64,000 nt of DNA from the NCBI GenBank assembly GCA_009760885.1, contig CM019719.1, positions 23,768,084-23,832,083 on the forward strand. The letters are read 5' to 3'. Below are positions 43,545-55,600 of the stretch, one piece after another; positions within the stretch are counted from its first letter, which is position 1, and each line of letters begins with the position of its first letter. The notes beneath the pieces are model-generated. The model was not told where the DNA came from. It was given only the letters and a program-made list of their open reading frames with translations, and made no database searches. The position numbers and the translations under genes are program-made. The stretch is from Achatina immaculata. Taxonomy: Eukaryota; Mollusca; Gastropoda; Stylommatophora; Achatinidae.

Positions 43545-44318
43545 CTTTATTACTTAACGATTACAAAGTTGTGACGTTTCGGCGTGAGCCTTAATCATAC
43601 AAAAACATACAGGACGAAGAAATAGGGAGAGGAGATAAAGTATAGATTTACATGAATACTGTTAAAAAAAAAAAAAAGGTACTTAGCTGTAAATTGCAAG
43701 GAAGGTGTGGCTTGTCTGGCGGTGTGTGTCAGGAATGGATCTGGTAGGACGTGGAAATTGTTTAAATAGAGACCTGTGACATGTGGTTGGTGGGTTGTAA
43801 CTGGGAGTGGTGGATGGGGAACCGGGGAGGGGAGAGAGAGTGACGCACTACTGGGCTAGCTGGGAGAATTTGAAACAGGTGATTGGGGAAGAGGTGTTGC
43901 AGAGAAGAGGGGTTGCAGAGAAAATAGCGGGGTTGCAGAGTGATGCTGTGAGGAAGTTTGAAAAGTAAAAAGGGGTGGATTTAGTGGAGAGGTACTATAA
44001 TGATTGAAGAAGATGATGTTACGTGTAACTAAACAGCGAGTTTAACCCATGTGGTTCCAGCGTCCCATAATTTTGAAATCTTCTCTGCAACACCTCTTCC
44101 CCAATCACCTGTTTCAAATTCTCCCAGCTAGGTCAGTAGTGCGTCACTCTCTCTCCCCTCCCCGGTTCCCCATCCACCACTCCCAGTTACAACCCACCAA
44201 CCACATGTCACAGGTCTCTATTTAAACAATTTCCACGTCCTACCAGATCCATTCCTGACACACACCGCCAGACAAGCCACACCTTCCTTGCAATTTACAG
44301 CTAAGTACCTTTTTTTTT
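43545..44318. repeat. Large inverted repeat (230-bp arms) with Penelope-like 3' end
   Basis: Left arm 43678-43907 and right arm 44080-44309 are reverse complements with about 2 mismatches. A/T runs extend them slightly outward. The 172-bp spacer contains catgtggttccagcgtccca, shared with 40.2 kb. Outside the left arm, on the minus strand, lies aaggctcacgccgaaacgtc followed by aataaagctgctcc, resembling the ends of Penelope-like retroelements. Confidence 0.88.
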
Positions 44319-44853
44319 CTTTCTCTCACATAATAAAGCACTTGTGATCTTCAAGGCTTAGCCTATTAATTCTACTCCTTCACACTTTATTGTCAGCTCT
44401 CACATCCTAAGCATAGATACTCCAACACTGTAAGTATCAAAATCTTCTGTCCTGCTGGCGCACATACTAATATTAATATTTTTTTTCAGTCAATTGAATA
44501 TCTTTTCAACTGGTCTGGTACTATAGTTGTTATATGAAATAATATAGTTATATGTTATTATATATATATATAATCAGGTGAAGGATGTAAGATGTAAAGT
44601 ATTGTAGTTGTAGCTAGTCATGTCAGAAACATCTGCAAGTTCTGCAAACAGCTGCAAGATATAAGTGAGTTTTACAAACTGATGATTTTTTTTTTTTTGG
44701 AAAGAACATTCATTTTTCATCTTCTTTATAGAAGAGGTTGGCTGCAATGCATCTCCTGCTGGTCCTGTCTGTCTCTTGTTGTTGACCTTCCATATGCATT
44801 GCCGTCTTCCCCTCTTCTCTCTTTAGCTTCAACTTCAGCATGATATCCATTAT

Positions 44854-45543
44854 CTCTTTCGGTGCCAGAGGAAGAAACATGGAGGTGTAGTTGAGTGCCA
44901 GAGTAAAAGCGCGGGTCTTGATATGTTAGGGGTATAGTTATAAAATGGAATGGAAAACAGTATTTCCATGTACTTCCGTATACTTATTATGTTTCAAAGT
45001 ATAACTAAATGAATGCAAATTTCATAAATGCAGAGTTTTTTTTAGGAAAAAAGAAGTAATGTGATGTTTTCAGACACTGACTGTGCCCAGCTCACCATCG
45101 GATAGGTCTAGATATGCACTACTTACCATCTGAGATGTATAGATCTACTTGTCGATCTCATATTCTGATTCTATGTTGCATTCTCGCTAAATTAATGTCT
45201 GAAATAACCTTCTAACTACTTCTCCCGTCGTCTAATATGTCCATATCTACTTTGGATACATTCAAGAGCAGTGGGGTTGTCACAGGCCATGTCCATACCC
45301 CTATCTACATCATCAAAAATTGAAAAATTTCGGTCTTTCTCCTCTTTTTTCTCCTTCGGCATCGCTCGTAACTAGGCGCTCTTTCGCCATTTTGAAAAGT
45401 GTCACCGGAATCGCGGACGAAATATATACAATCTAAATGTTACACCGGTTTTTTATTGAAACAAACAATGATCACTATAATGACCATTGGTACGCATCGG
45501 GAAATCGGAGGCGTCATTATTATGACCAAAAGCACGGAAAGAG
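44854..45543. mobile_element. TTAA-family DNA transposon, copy T2
   Basis: Ends are CTCTTTCGGTGCC on the left and, on the minus strand, CTCTTTCCGTGCT on the right. The body (gggtcttgatatgttagggg, tatttccatgtacttccgta, cattttgaaaagtgtcaccg) matches T1 and T3. The flanking TTAA is not preserved (ttat/tgga), so this copy is older or its target has mutated. Confidence 0.8.
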
Positions 45544-45890
45544 TGGATTTGTGTCTTTAGATGTGACATTAACATTTTTGATTGTCTTATTCTTACGACT
45601 TTCATTTTCTTTAATTTTCAACTGATCTTGCACACACACAAAAAATCTATATAATCACATTTCAAAAGGCTCGATTTCATTTTCTGTTTCTGTGTCATAG
45701 ATGAGTGACATTCAGCATATTCAAGCAAACATATAGTATGATGCAGGAATGACACAGCAATATCAGACTTAGGTCTGGACTCATCCTTCACTACTACTAT
45801 TTCCATCCGGTCAGGATTCTGTCCCGTAGTACGGAGTATGTTCACTTGTGTTGTGATCCTTCTTCCAAGCAGGACTTTGCAGCACTGATA

Positions 45891-46390
45891 TATACTCACG
45901 GAAAAAAGTAAGTGTGCACTGCTTTAAAAAGCACTATGAACGTGCTCAGGTGATGACTGAAATTAAATTTGGCACACATTATGTTTGATTATCTAATAAC
46001 AGATAAAATGATAACTTTCAGGCCAGTCACATGTCACAAAAAAAGTAAAAAAAAGCTCACTTAAATGTGGCTCACCACCTCAAGATCAGAAAATCAAGGT
46101 TTCAATATCGTGTGTGTCCTCCTCGGGCAGTTATCACTGCTTGACACCGCCTTCTCATCGAACCAGTGACACGTTGTATCAGTTGTTGATACATGTTATT
46201 CCATTCTTCTTGCAACGCTTGGGATAATTCTTTGTGGTTTCCCCATGAATAGTGCGATCAACTTCGTGCAGCACGGAGAAGTGGACAACACTCAGACAAA
46301 ACTTCGTGCCAAATCTGATTTCATTTCACTCATGACAACGTGATTGATAAGCTTGACACCACTGCACACTTACTTTTTTCCGTGAGTATA
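45891..46390. mobile_element. 0.5-kb MITE with 28-bp terminal inverted repeats
   Basis: The ends, TACTCACGGAAAAAAGTAAG plus tgtgca, are mirrored exactly on the right, and TA dinucleotides flank them. The interior has no transposase frame. The TA target and simple inverted ends point to the Tc1/mariner superfamily. Confidence 0.9.
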
Positions 46391-46638
46391 TTTGCCCAGA
46401 GTTCAATGGCTGCATGAATTTTGTGGTGAAACATAATGTGTCCATTCTTCGTAAACTGTATCAAAGTTTCGAAACAAAGTTTTCACGAAACTAAGGGAGA
46501 GTATCCAACAATCAATACCAAAAGTGGGATGTATTTTGTTGGACGTTGAAATTGTTAATCACTTGTCAATTTTGTAGATAGACACTGCTCGAGTTAAGTT
46601 CCTGTAGGCGTCTGTGTTAACCAAGCGAAGGTTCAATC

Positions 46639-46692
46639 ATGCTGGACGAAATTGCCGAACTGAAACATGACATAGATAAAAAGCTGGAGAAA
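46639..46692 (+). CDS. EXOC7: EXOC7 exon 1 (start codon)
   Basis: 18 codons from ATG, phase 0 out, donor gtacgt: [18 protein letters not shown], the start of the N-terminal coiled coil. A non-coding 5' exon upstream is possible. Confidence 0.85.
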
Positions 46693-49600
46693 GTACGTTT
46701 GTCTACAGTCATTGTGCTGTTTGAAACTGTTCCTGCTCTGATAAAAATATCTTTTATTATTTTAAAGTATTTCACGCATGCGTTTTTTTTTCAAGGCAAG
46801 CAACATAAAATTCATGATAAGATTACTGCTACCGCCATCACAGAGTTGTCAGAATTCTGTATGTTAGTTCAAGAGTTGGCACAGCTGGTGGTCTGTGCAG
46901 TATTGGTTACAGTGTACACAGAAAGATACCAAACCAAGTGGTTTGGACACTGGACTAGAATGAAGCCAGATTAACCAATTGCGATGACCTTTAAAAATTA
47001 AGTTAGAAGGCATCCAAGAGAAAGTTATAATGCAATATAATGGCGTTCCAGGCAACATGTTTGACATTACATCAGTGACAGACCCTCACACATGACAAAT
47101 CTTCACTGACAGCATCCATTGATTAAAACAAAAAAACACCACACAAGTATAAAAAATGTTAACCTTGTATAATCCAGCAGCAATGAAGTGGACTTCTTGA
47201 AAAGTATCCATGAAATCTCTCTCTCTCTTTGAACCTTAAGTGCCCAGGGCACATGGGGCTTCTGCAAGGGTTTTCCACAAATGCCTGTCCTTTGCCTTTT
47301 TTTCTGCTCTTGCCCAGGTGAGCCCTCTATTGCTCAACATCCTCTCTGTTGTTCTTCTCCATGTCTCTTTTGGTCTACCCTTACTTCTGTTCCCCTGTGG
47401 TGTCCATCTTAGTGCTATTTTTGGTAGTGAGTTGTCAGTCATTCGGAGCACATGTCCCAACCACTGCCAGAATCTTTCCTCAATAATTGCTGTCAGTGGC
47501 TTCATCTGCATTTCTGCCAACAAGATGTTATTTCTTATGGTGTTGTGAAATATACCAACTGCTAAATGTAAAAACTACATAAGTAAAGACTAATGCACTT
47601 GAAATATACTGCAATATTTACTGAATTATAAAAACAACAAAAAAGAAAGATGGGTACATTTGAAATAAACTAATCGCTAAAGTGCAAAAACTAAATAAGA
47701 AAAGACTGATGAGTTTAAATCATGCAGTTAGTTGAAATGAAGGTAGATATATTTTCTACCAGATTTGCTTTGAAATGAAGTTAATATAAAAACACAGAAA
47801 GCTGAGAAAGTTCCATGATGCACTTTTGTACTGTGAAATATGTCAGTGCACATGGCAAACATCATGGAGTCATTCATTGGTATAAATATTTATGAATGCA
47901 TAAAGTAGCATCATGAACATCATACTGTGCGGGTGAAATCAAGTTACTTAGTTCATTTTTTTTTGTTGTGGTTAGATCTGCTGTCATCACATAAAGTGAC
48001 ATTTTTTAATTGTCACTTTAGTTATTTAACTCTTATCCCACTAAGCAGCATCCATGATACATGAACATTTGTTGTAATAAAAACTCATTGCTGGCATATT
48101 TTACTGGAAATGTCATGATGGCCAGTTTTAGCATCTGTGGCAATATAATATTATGAACTCCTACAGAACAAAACAAAAGGAAAAATAGACATAAAGATTG
48201 AAAACAGATGTAACAAAGTGAACCAACTTATATCAGGCAAATGGCTCCCATACTAAACAACAAGCATGTCTCACTGGAAACCAAAAGAACTATCTATAAG
48301 ACAGTCAACGTTGTGCTACCAATACCATGCATGGACGCTGACAGCAAAAGACAAAAGAAAAATTACAACAACTGAAATGAGATTCTTGAGAAGAATTCTT
48401 GGAATATCAAGAATGGACAGAATCAGAAATGATGTCATTAGAAATAAAGTAGGAGTTGAACCTATTCTGAACTATATTCAAAAACAGCAAATAAAATGGT
48501 TCAGTCATGTATCAAGATCACCAACAGAACATGTACCACAGAGAGCAATGTTTTACAGACCACACAAAGGCAGAGGAAGGGGCCACCCATGCAAACTATG
48601 GACCGATGGTATAGCAGAGTCCCTGAACATCTCAGTGTACGAAGCCAGCAGGCAAGCCATTGGGAGACAATTGCACTTCACCTCTACATCTAATAGTAAA
48701 TGAGGAAGGACAAGACAAGACAGAACAAAACCATGTAGCTATAGATATTCTGTGTTCAGTTTTTTTTAAAATAATATAAATGGCTCATAGTTGGTAAAGA
48801 GTTAAATTATTATTTATTTTTGACTGCCAGATTTAATTCTTGAGATATTGTTTATTTATATTTGTCACATTGGTTTTCTCAGGCATGCATTTTTTTCCTG
48901 TTTTTATATATATCTCAGACTTTAATTTTGTTTATCACATCGCATATTTCAGGAGGAGACAAACCTTAACTTGCTGCGACACTGCCTAACAAGATATGAT
49001 ACAAACACAACTGGCATGGTCAGTATTCTGAAAAGTTTTGAGGAAAGACTTGAGAACTTGGAGAAGACAATCATCCCAGTGTATAATGAGACAGAAAACT
49101 TGAGGAGAAGACAAGAGAGTATCCTTGTTACATAGACTCAGAATTAGCATTTTGTCTGAGACTGCGGATTTCTTCATGTGTAATGAGTATTTGTAAGACA
49201 TGTGATCATATCATTTTATAATACGTCACAGGCTGATCTGTGTGCTGTCTTGTATGAAAAAAAAAAATAATAAAAAGAGGTTGAAATAAACCTCTACTAA
49301 TTTTACCATACTAAAAAGGTAAAGGTAATCCTGTCGTGACTTAGAGGCACATAGGGATATGGTGTTAGTACCCATTTTTTCCTTGACCTGTCAGAACACT
49401 AGAAGGTGATATGGTCAGTATCACTACTGGCTGCCTTTCCTTCCCCAACTCCAGAAGAAGTCGGATACCCATTTCTACAGCTGGATGACTGGGGTGCCTC
49501 CGGCCAGATTCAAAACCCTGACCTTCGCCATGAGAGACCAGTGCACTAACCACTTCACCACTCAGACACCCTTACCATACTAAACCATACTAATTTTATG

Positions 49601-52600
49601 GTGTAAGAAAAGCAATATATGAGGGATACTCTTAATTTGGAAGCCACAGTGAAAACATTTTTATCATGGAGCTTTGCTGTTATAAATAAACATGTTACTA
49701 CTATCAGTTAGCCAAGTTGAAAAATGGGTACAGATATACAAGGTATATATTTAGGGAATCAGACAGTGAAACTTAGAACATCTCTGGAAGTGAATTTTAC
49801 TTTGCTTTTTGTAGTTTTCACCAACATCTCTTTGAACTGTTTTTGTTCTCATCCAGTGCTAGTTTTCACTATAATTGACAACCACAACTCTGTTTATCCT
49901 TACATCTCTGTACAGATATTGAGAAAACCATGCACACTTTGGACAGTGTGCTCAGCTACTACCACACAGCTAAAGATGTTGAAGCTATAATAAAAGAAGG
50001 GTCAGTACCTTTGCTGTCCCAGTTTTAGTTGTGTTGCTCATAGATTGGACAGAAAATACTTGGGAGGATGTTAATGCACACTGTATGACTGACCTACCTT
50101 CATCTTACATCTTTAACCTTATTATACTGAAGATCATAATTCAGTCAGATGTAAATTATCATTTTGAAAGAGTGAAGCAGTTGCAGAAGCATTATAAAAT
50201 CAAATAATTAGCCTGTTATCTCAATTTTTAATAAAAATTCTTTTAATTAGAATGTTGTAACAGTTGTTTCATCTATCTGTACAGTTCAGATAGTTCGTGT
50301 TAAGGATCCAATAGAACAAAAAAATCCCTCTATAGCAGGATTTTAAACAATGAGACATCTCTTTTGTATTTACATTGTTCCAAATTGTTAATCTCAAAAT
50401 TAATATCATTAGTTGCTCAAAATTCAAGTTTTGGTTATAAAAATATGTGCCTTTGCCTTCATTTATATTAAAAATGTACCATTTTTAGACTTGAAAAAGA
50501 TAGTTTATAAATATTGTTGTATGTTGCATTATATGCCACATTTTAAAGCTTAAGATAAAGGTAATCCCGTCATGCCTTAGAGGCACATAGGGATATTGTG
50601 TTGGTGTCCATATTTTCCTTGACCTGTCAGCACACTAGAGGGTGATGTGGTCACCATCACATCTGACCACCTTTCCTTCCCTGAAAAGCCAGGTACCCAT
50701 TTCTACAGCTGGGTAACTGGGATGCTCTGGCCGGATTCGAATCCCTGACCTTCGCCATGAGAGATCGTGCTTTAATTACTTCTCTACTCAGAAGCTTAAT
50801 GTGCTAGAGAATAAGTCTGAAATTTGATGCAGATAATAAATGGAAAGTAATCAGATAGAGTCAGTCATTTCCATAATACTTTACTTTTTTGTATTTCTTA
50901 ATAGTTTCATAACCTGCCATACTTTTGCATAGTATAACTGTGCTGCCAATCAACAGGCCTGCCGCCAGTGATTTAGAAACATACATGTCATATCTGGAGA
51001 AAGTTCTCAAAGCCAGGAAATATTTTGAGACCTACAGTCCAAAGAGCAAAGAGATGAGAGAAATTGTACGTACAACAGGTGACAGTTACTGTTTCTGGAT
51101 GAGTTTAAATTGTGCAATTTGTGGTTTGTCATTTAATCTTAAAACAAACACATACACACCATCCATCCATCCTTATCCCACATCAATCAGTCTGTTCATC
51201 CATCCATCAGTCCGTTCATCCATCCACCAGTCCGTTCATCCATCCACCAGTCTGTTCATCCATCCATCCATCCATCATTCTGTTCATCCATCCATACATC
51301 CATCCATCGATCCATACATCCATCCATCCATCCATACATCCATCCATCCATCCTCCATCCATCCATCCATCCATCCATTGTATTTGTGTTAACTGAGTAT
51401 AGATTTTGTCTGTTGCTTCAAGGGTTATGAGTTTACTGTTCTACATGATATAAAAGAGGCACTATCAGGCACAATAAACATGTTCATTTGTTCATGAACT
51501 TCCATATAGTTTCATAATCTGTCATACTTTTATGTGTGGTGTCAGTCAGGAGTTGACTGTCAGAAAAGAGTGTGAACTGACTATATCAGAGAGAGAGGTA
51601 ACTGTATCAGAACTGACTGTGACAAAGATGACCACGTGAGCAGATCCAGGGAATCAGATCTGATCAAGACAATATCCTGCCTGTTCTCTGAGCAGTATGC
51701 TATATAATAATCACAGCATAGGTAACTGGGTGGTGGAGCTTGTTGAGTAGTCATCATCCTTGATCCCTAGAGAATGTAGAGAAATCCAGTGCAAGAAAAC
51801 CTTAAATCCTTACTAATGCTTTATTATTGTTCACTGCTCATCATGGCTTCAGATTTCAAGTACTTTAAGTTTGCAGAGTTTAAGTAAAAATAATAACATA
51901 ATTAATTTCACTGTGTTTCTGTGTCTAAACTTTTTCAAGGTATAGGGTGCAGTTTTACAAGAAAGTAAGATAGAAGAAAAGGTGAGAGGGAATGGCAGAA
52001 GGGGCTTAGTCATTTGCATGTCCCTTGCAGAACTTTGCCTCCCTAACAGCTCTCCTGTAGGCCTCTTGGTTGTAAGCAAGATCCCCTGCTGCTGATGCAT
52101 CCATTTGATGATTATCAGCGATGTCTTGCAGCTGTCTTTGTCTTGGTCTTCCTCTCTTTCTTTTCCCATTATGTATCCTTCCAAGACGGTCTTCTCTAAA
52201 TTATCATGACATTGAATGTGTCCAAAATAATTAAGTTTTTTATATTTAATCCTCTTTACTAGCCAACCTTCTTCAATATTAAGTTCTTGTAGCATGGATA
52301 TATTTGTTCTTTTTTGTGTCCATGATATTTGGAGAACTCTTCTGTAGCATTACATTGAAAGGCATTTATGTGTTTCTCAGCTGTTTTGTTAAGTGTCCTT
52401 GTCTCACAGGCATTGTTGCAATGGGAAAGATGCATGCCCCTAAAAATCTTATTTTTGTAGTTCTGTTGGTTCATCGCCACAGCTTCTTTAGTTTATTTTT
52501 TGAAGAGTTGTAGATGAGGAACTTTTAATTTTCCTCATTGTATCTCCATTATTAGTTAGTAATGATCCAAGATATTCAAAACTCTCCACCTCTTTCAATT

Positions 52601-55600
52601 CTTCCTCATTGATATATATTTCAGCTGCCTTATTTGTTTTGTTAGTTGCCATCATGCAAAAGAGGCAGTGAGATGTAAAAGAAACAGTAGCCAGTCAATA
52701 TTTTGGTGACATGCCTTTGTCAGGGAAGATCATGGTTTGTTACTGTTTGTTTGCCTCTTTTTGTCATTCCTTTCCATCTTTACTTCTTCCTATCATTTTT
52801 TGAAAAACTGCACCATACACTTCTGATAATCTTCAACTCTACTAGAACCAGTTTTACTGTATTGCTCAATTCTTCTATCTTTTAAACTACTTCAAGGTCA
52901 GTATAAAGTGTTGTGCAATATAATATGTATTCTGTATATCAGAATAATACTGTAAAAATGTAATGAGATTGACAGCATTCAGTTAAGCATAGGCAAAGGC
53001 TGTGTGTTTTTATAGGGCAATGAAAAAAATAAAGACATGAAAGCTTCAGTGAAAATATGAGATTCGTTCATTTCTTGCAATCAGTCATTCACTCAGTTAT
53101 TCACCTTTATTCAGGAAAGGATATTTGAGGATGGGAAGGATGCACTTCAGCATGAGTTTAAGTCCCTTCTTAATCGTCATGGTCGTCCTGTTCCGCCTAT
53201 AGTTATTCTAGACCTCTTGAACACAGACGAAGGTATGATTGCTGTGATATATTGTTTTATTCTGTCTTTTCTAATTTTAAATTATCTGTGTATCACATAC
53301 CACATGTATATCACATTTTGTGATGAAGAACTCATTACTTTGATATTTTCTCTTCTACCTCATCATCTTGTTAGCTGTACAGATTATCAACAAGAAGAAA
53401 AGAAACTGAAAAATCAACAAAAACTAGGGGCCCTGGTTCAATTTTAGAAATGTTACTTTTTAGTGAATTATGAAATGATGTGATAGTTTACTGTCTGATT
53501 AGTGAAGTAGTTTGTGTGTTTGTCTCTCATGCTGTGGTTGATGTTTGAATTCTGGTCAGTGATGCCCCAGTTAATGCTGCTGTTAGACTGGGTATCTGGC
53601 TTCTTCTGCACTCAGGGAAGGAAAAGTGGACAGGACTAACACTGAACATATCACCCACTAGAAGACTGACAGATTAAGGAAACTACTGTCACTAATACCA
53701 TATTCACTAAATACATTGTAAACTGCTGAGCATAAAAGGACAAGCAAGAATACACACACTGAAATATCTAGCAGAAAAGGCCTTGCACTGGATATGACAC
53801 AAATATGGAGAACAGTGGAATGCTAACCTGTGAATAGTGTTATAAAGTCACGATGACCTAGCCACTGTACAGTATGGTAACAGAGGTCAAGGGAACACGA
53901 TAGAAGATAACTTCTTGTACCATCTCAGGGGGTGGCAAGAGTGGTTTGTGTTTCTGCTTCCCTCAGAGTGTCATACAAAATTGTCAGGCATGACTGACTG
54001 GACAAGCAAGGGCGACAGTGTGAAGCGTGGTCAAAGACAAGACAGGACTTGGTTACTTTAGTATGAGAAAGAGTATCAGATTCACTGAACAAAAAGCAGG
54101 GAATGCTGGTAAGTTACAGATGTGAGCATCAAAGTAGTATCTTCAGTCTTGTGAAGCAGTTATAAACCAACAACTCACAGACCTTTGGGAGTTATGACCT
54201 AGAGGGGCTCACCTTCCCCTTAGAGCATAAGAAGTTTAAAGGGCTGAAACTGATGATCTGAGGAGCTGTTTTGTGTTGTTTTGCTCCCTACAAAAGTTTC
54301 CTGCATAGTACTTCCTAATTTCTCTGTAGTTACTAAGTAAATTGATATTTAAAAGACTAAAAGATGAGTTGATTACAGAAATATTGAAACAAGAAAAATT
54401 TTGAAAGATACTGAATTGATTTTTCACAAGACAAACTTATGTTAATCACGTTTTCAGGTGAATTTCACAGATCTGTAAACCAGAACAAACTTATTTTTAT
54501 CAGGGTCACGATAGAATCCGCAGAAGTGAATCAGTGCCAGAGCATTTAAGTACAATGGAGAATGTGTTTTAGCTTGTTATGATTGATACAGGCATATTTC
54601 TATCCAGTTACATGGAGATTTTTATAACCATTTACGTAGATATATTTATACTCATTTGCATCGAAATATTTCTGCCCAATTCCTTAGATATTTTTGTACC
54701 CAGTTACATAGAAATATTTCTACCCAGTTACATAGGCATGTCTTAACTCATTTATATGAAGAGATACGGCACTGAATTTTGCATAAATTTTATTTCAGTA
54801 TTGATTTGTATTTTATTCTCAATCATCATTCATTATCTTGTGTTTGTACTCTTTTCCTTTTCATGCACAGAACTACCACCAATAGGCACAGACACAGATT
54901 TAGCCATAGAACAATTGTCAGAGAAAGTTACCCAAGATTTAAGAGCAATTTCAAAATGGCTGACAGAGTATGGGAAGAGTGTTGAATTTATTAAGACCTA
55001 CCAAGCGGCAAGATCAACAATGTTAAGTCGATCACTTGCTGGGTAAGTTACACTTTATATATAGCTTGAACAGCGGCCTTCACATGTTGCATAGGAGTGA
55101 TATTCCTGTAAAGAACCAGAATAATTAGACAAAAAGGCAACAAAAGAGCAATGTGAACATATAGATTTGTGATTAGTCCTGTATAGGTCTACAGTTTATA
55201 ACCACAAAAAAAACACAACTACCTTGGATGACCTGTAATAACAGTTTCAGAAGTGAGATCTTGACCCAGCCTATTGTTTTTTTTTTTTTTTTTTTTTAAA
55301 ACATTCAGTATATTTAAGCACAAAAATCCCCAATGTTTGCCAACAAATTTGCTTTTATGAATGTTGGTAACCATGCTTCATTTTGGAAACTACAGGCTGA
55401 AAGAACATTTGAAATCATCAAGTGGAGGTTCCTTCAATAACAGCCAGTTGTCTTTTGGAAGTCAGAACTCACCTGCCGGGGTAACTGTTATTTGCTTGAA
55501 TATTTCATGAACTGTTAATTTAAGAGGAAAAATATGTAACCCTTTTTTGTTTGTGTTTAAAAATTACTGTAACTAGTGCGATATAATTTTTAAAAAAATG

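Noticed and set aside
46699..46974. Extension of EXOC7 exon 1 through its donor
   Set aside because: The frame stays open by chance for about 93 codons, but gtacgt is a good donor and exon 2 continues the Exo70 N-terminus.
50925..51396. 155-codon frame rich in HPSIHPS
   Set aside because: Its first part is EXOC7 exon 4 and the rest is read-through into a CATC microsatellite.
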